Source: Deltaproteobacteria bacterium | GTDB taxonomy: Bacteria > Desulfobacterota > Dissulfuribacteria > Dissulfuribacterales > QOAL01 | NCBI GenBank assembly: GCA_026996955.1 | Contig: JALWJV010000220.1 | Span: forward strand, 1-15,970 | Reading direction: 5' to 3' | DNA: 15,970 bases | Shown: piece after piece, positions 13,571-15,970 of the stretch | Layout: every line of letters starts with the position of its first letter | Numbering within the stretch: position 1 is the stretch's first letter | Notes under the pieces: model-generated | What the model was told of the DNA's origin: nothing | Databases searched by the model: none | Seen by the model: only the letters and a program-made list of their open reading frames with translations | Program-made: the position numbers and the translations under genes

Positions 13571-13712
13571 TGGATAAGATTTGAAGATCCCGCTTATGTA
13601 GTGAAAACAGGCAGTTTGAACGTGCTTGGATTTGATAAAAAGGGTTCTGCAGAGTTTGAATATTTTTTTAAAGATTAGTAGCTGAATTTCAGAAATCAGG
13701 AGGAAATATAAG

Positions 13713-15659
13713 ATGAGCAAAGTATTAGGAATAGACCTTGGTACCACCAACTCATGTGTTGCCATTATGGAAGGTGGTGACCCCAAGGTACTTACAAATT
13801 CCGAGGGTGGACGTACAACACCATCAATTGTGGCATTTACTGACAAGGGTGAGCGCCTGGTTGGTATGCTGGCAAAACGTCAGGCAGTTACCAACCCTGA
13901 AAATACAGTTTTTGCTGTAAAAAGACTTATAGGACGCAAGTATGATGACCCCGAGGTGGTCAAGTCTCGTGATATAGTTTCTTATAAAATAGTTGAAGGA
14001 CCAGGCGGTGACGCATACGTCAGGATCAAGGACAAGGATTACAGTCCTGCTGAGATCTCTGCAATGGTTCTTGGCAAGATGAAGCAGACCGCCGAGGAGT
14101 ACCTTGGTGAGCCGGTTAAAGAGGCGGTTATTACAGTTCCGGCATACTTTAATGACAGCCAGCGTCAGGCAACAAAGGACGCAGGACGTATTGCCGGGCT
14201 TGATGTGCTCCGCATCATCAATGAGCCTACTGCTGCTGCACTTGCCTACGGACTGGACAAGAAATCAGAGGAAAAGATAGCAGTATTTGACCTTGGAGGC
14301 GGAACCTTTGATGTCTCTATCCTGGAGATAGGTGAGGGTGTTTTCGAGGTCAAGGCAACCAACGGAGACACCTTCCTTGGTGGTGAGGACTTTGACCTTA
14401 GAATAGTTGACTGGCTTGCAGAGGAGTTCCAGAAGGAGAATGGTCTCGATCTGCGTCAGGACCGCATGGCTCTCCAGAGGCTGAAGGAAGCTGCGGAAAA
14501 GGCAAAATGTGAGCTTTCCACCACCACAGAGACAGAGATAAACCTGCCCTTTATTACAGCAGATGCAAGCGGTCCCAAGCACCTTGTTGTAAAACTTACC
14601 CGGGCAAAGCTTGAGCAGCTTGTTGCAGACCTTATTGACAGGCTTGAAGGGCCCTGCGTAACAGCCCTGAAGGATGCAGGACTCACCACAGGCGACATTG
14701 ACGAGGTTGTCCTTGTTGGTGGTATGACCCGTATGCCCAGGGTGCAGGAGAAGGTCAAGGAGATCTTTGGCAAGGAGCCCCATAAGGGTGTTAACCCTGA
14801 CGAGGTGGTTGCAATAGGTGCTGCAATTCAGGGCGCTGTACTCAAGGGCGATGTCAAGGATGTCCTGCTGCTTGATGTTACGCCGCTTTCACTTGGTATT
14901 GAGACCATGGGTGGTGTAATGACAAAACTCATTGAGAAGAACACCACCATACCGGCCAAGAAGAGCCAGATATTTACAACTGCGGCAGACAACCAGAATG
15001 CGGTTACCATTCACGTACTCCAGGGTGAGCGTGAAATGGCCGCTGATAACAAGACCATTGGACGCTTTGAGCTTGTGGGTATCCCGCCGGCCCCCAGGGG
15101 TGTGCCTCAGATAGAGGTTACCTTTGATATTGACGCCAATGGTATCCTGAATGTGTCTGCAAAAGATATGGCAACCGGTAAGGAGCAGTCCATCAGGATT
15201 CAGGCATCAAGCGGTCTGTCTGAAGAAGAGATCAAGAAGATGCAGAAGGATGCAGAGCTCCATGCAGAGGAAGACCGGAAGCGCAAGGAGCTTGCAGAGG
15301 CGAGAAACCAGGCGGACAACCTGGTCTATACAACAGAGAAGAGCCTGCAGGAGCTTGGTGACAAGGTTGACCAGGCCACAAAGGATCAGATCACCGAGAA
15401 GATAGCCGCTGTGAAGAAGGCTGTTGAAGGTGATGATACTGAGGCAATCAAGAAGGCCCAGGAGGAGTTGATGCAGGCATCTCATAAACTTGCCGAGATG
15501 ATGTATCAGCAGCAGGCAGGAGGCGCTGCAGGTTCTGGCGGCGCTGCCGGAGCTGGAGCAGGCGCGGCAGGTGCCGGTGCAGCAGGTGGTGCGGCCCAGG
15601 GTGGCGGAAGCGCCTCAGACGACGATGTGGTTGATGCGGATTTTGAAGACGTCAAGTAG
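13713..15659 (+). CDS. dnaK: Molecular chaperone DnaK (Hsp70)
   Basis: DnaK is the ATP-driven chaperone that folds and protects proteins with DnaJ and GrpE in the cytoplasm. The 648-residue frame is complete. The ATPase domain opens with GIDLGTTNSCVAIMEGG (phosphate loop 1) and contains DLGGGTFD (193-200), then VVLVGGMTRMPRVQ. The interdomain linker VLLLD is at 384-388, and the substrate-binding domain starts DVTPLSLGIET. The helical lid leads to a Gly/Ala-rich tail from about residue 600 (GGAAGSGGAAGAGAG and onward) and the acidic end DDDVVDADFEDVK, usual for bacterial DnaK. AGGAGG lies 9 nt before the ATG. A strong terminator follows and dnaJ is not adjacent, so the co-chaperone must be encoded elsewhere. 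Confidence 0.98.
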   Translation: MSKVLGIDLGTTNSCVAIMEGGDPKVLTNSEGGRTTPSIVAFTDKGERLVGMLAKRQAVTNPENTVFAVKRLIGRKYDDPEVVKSRDIVSYKIVEGPGGDAYVRIKDKDYSPAEISAMVLGKMKQTAEEYLGEPVKEAVITVPAYFNDSQRQATKDAGRIAGLDVLRIINEPTAAALAYGLDKKSEEKIAVFDLGGGTFDVSILEIGEGVFEVKATNGDTFLGGEDFDLRIVDWLAEEFQKENGLDLRQDRMALQRLKEAAEKAKCELSTTTETEINLPFITADASGPKHLVVKLTRAKLEQLVADLIDRLEGPCVTALKDAGLTTGDIDEVVLVGGMTRMPRVQEKVKEIFGKEPHKGVNPDEVVAIGAAIQGAVLKGDVKDVLLLDVTPLSLGIETMGGVMTKLIEKNTTIPAKKSQIFTTAADNQNAVTIHVLQGEREMAADNKTIGRFELVGIPPAPRGVPQIEVTFDIDANGILNVSAKDMATGKEQSIRIQASSGLSEEEIKKMQKDAELHAEEDRKRKELAEARNQADNLVYTTEKSLQELGDKVDQATKDQITEKIAAVKKAVEGDDTEAIKKAQEELMQASHKLAEMMYQQQAGGAAGSGGAAGAGAGAAGAGAAGGAAQGGGSASDDDVVDADFEDVK

Positions 15660-15699
15660 TAGTTTTTGAAGTTCGTAACTACAGGTTGAACTAAAAAAC

Positions 15700-15739
15700 A
15701 AAACCGCTGTGTTCGTGATGTGAGCACAGCGGTTTTTTT
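15700..15739. terminator. Bidirectional intrinsic terminator after dnaK
   Basis: AAAACCGCTGTG (15700-15711) pairs perfectly with CACAGCGGTTTT (15725-15736) around a 13-base loop. Seven T residues (15733-15739) follow on the plus strand. On the minus strand the mirrored stem is followed by TGTTTTTTAG, so it can also stop the convergent gene. This closes the chaperone cluster. Confidence 0.9.
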
Positions 15740-15757
15740 GTTGGCTGAATTGTTCAA

Positions 15758-15970
15758 CTATTTTTTGTACTCTTCATTCTCAGACTCACGCGTAACGTCT
15801 ATAACTTCAATATCATCATGCCTGAACATCTGTTCGGAGCCTTGAGTTTGCCTGATAATCTCCTTTTCCATCTGGTCAATGGTCTTCTTTATGCGCCAGC
15901 CAAGCCAGGCCGCAAAGCCTGCAAACATGGCAAGGGCTGCCAGAAATATGGGAAGTGTCAGGAAGAAGAA
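15758..15970 (-). CDS. Membrane-anchored protein of unknown function, C-terminal 70 residues
   Basis: The frame enters from the right edge and ends at a TAG. The visible part begins with a hydrophobic helix (FFFLTLPIFLAALAMFAGFA and on to AWLGW), then a basic KK and a charged, mostly acidic cytoplasmic-type tail of about 42 residues (DQMEKEIIRQT, later DDIEVIDVTRESENEEYKK). This suggests a membrane helix with a soluble C-terminus; the size of the missing N-terminal part is unknown. I recognise no family. It is convergent with dnaK and shares the terminator between them. Confidence 0.7.
   Translation of the reverse strand, partial: FFFLTLPIFLAALAMFAGFAAWLGWRIKKTIDQMEKEIIRQTQGSEQMFRHDDIEVIDVTRESENEEYKK

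Noticed and set aside
14265..14783. 172-residue minus-strand frame inside dnaK
   Set aside because: It is the well-known kind of antisense frame found in dnaK genes; the plus strand encodes conserved DnaK motifs throughout.

Overview
The window looks like a chromosomal segment of a Gram-negative, diazotrophic, motile anaerobe, most likely a deltaproteobacterial (Desulfobacterota-type) lineage. This rests on gene content and style only: a nifE with a NifA/sigma-54 control region, a chemoreceptor paired with a periplasmic binding protein, a TIGR02094-type glucan phosphorylase, an hrcA-grpE-dnaK cluster and complex intergenic palindromes. No rRNA, tRNA, CRISPR array, intact insertion sequence or phage module was seen.

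Layout. (1) 1-809, minus: 5' part of nifE, running off the left edge. Upstream lie a -24/-12 promoter, a possible IHF site and a perfect NifA upstream activator sequence. (2) 986-1491: mostly non-coding, with one doubtful 44-residue ORF. A sigma-28-like site sits just before the next operon. (3) 1492-4758, plus: a two-gene chemosensory unit, a LivK-type binding protein and a methyl-accepting chemotaxis protein 15 bp apart, with no transporter permease or ATPase beside it. (4) 4759-5050: convergent gap with a 70-bp element made of 17-bp perfect inverted repeats. (5) 10348 down to 5051, minus: a probable operon of alpha-glucan phosphorylase, a DUF4010/MgtC-like membrane protein, a small four-helix membrane protein (phage-holin-4_2/YvlD type) and a LOG-like nucleotide-binding protein. 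A good sigma-70 promoter lies in front. (6) 10522-11067, plus: a divergent HdeD/DUF308 membrane protein. (7) 11068-11654: gene-free, holding two large composite palindromes of about 219 and 238 bp, with a candidate hrcA promoter between them. (8) 11655-15659, plus: hrcA, grpE and dnaK with unusually wide gaps, closed by a strong bidirectional terminator. (9) 15758-15970, minus: the C-terminal end of an unrecognised membrane-anchored protein.

How the parts relate. NifE is a scaffold for FeMo-cofactor assembly and appears to head its own nitrogen-regulated unit. The binding protein/MCP pair probably reports an amino-acid-like or small organic ligand to the chemotaxis machinery. HrcA normally represses chaperone genes and GrpE/DnaK form the Hsp70 machine. 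However, no CIRCE operator is visible here and dnaJ does not follow dnaK, so local HrcA control is not supported by the sequence. The most unusual material is the pair of multi-armed palindromes in front of hrcA. One would be transcribed as part of its leader if the proposed promoter is right.
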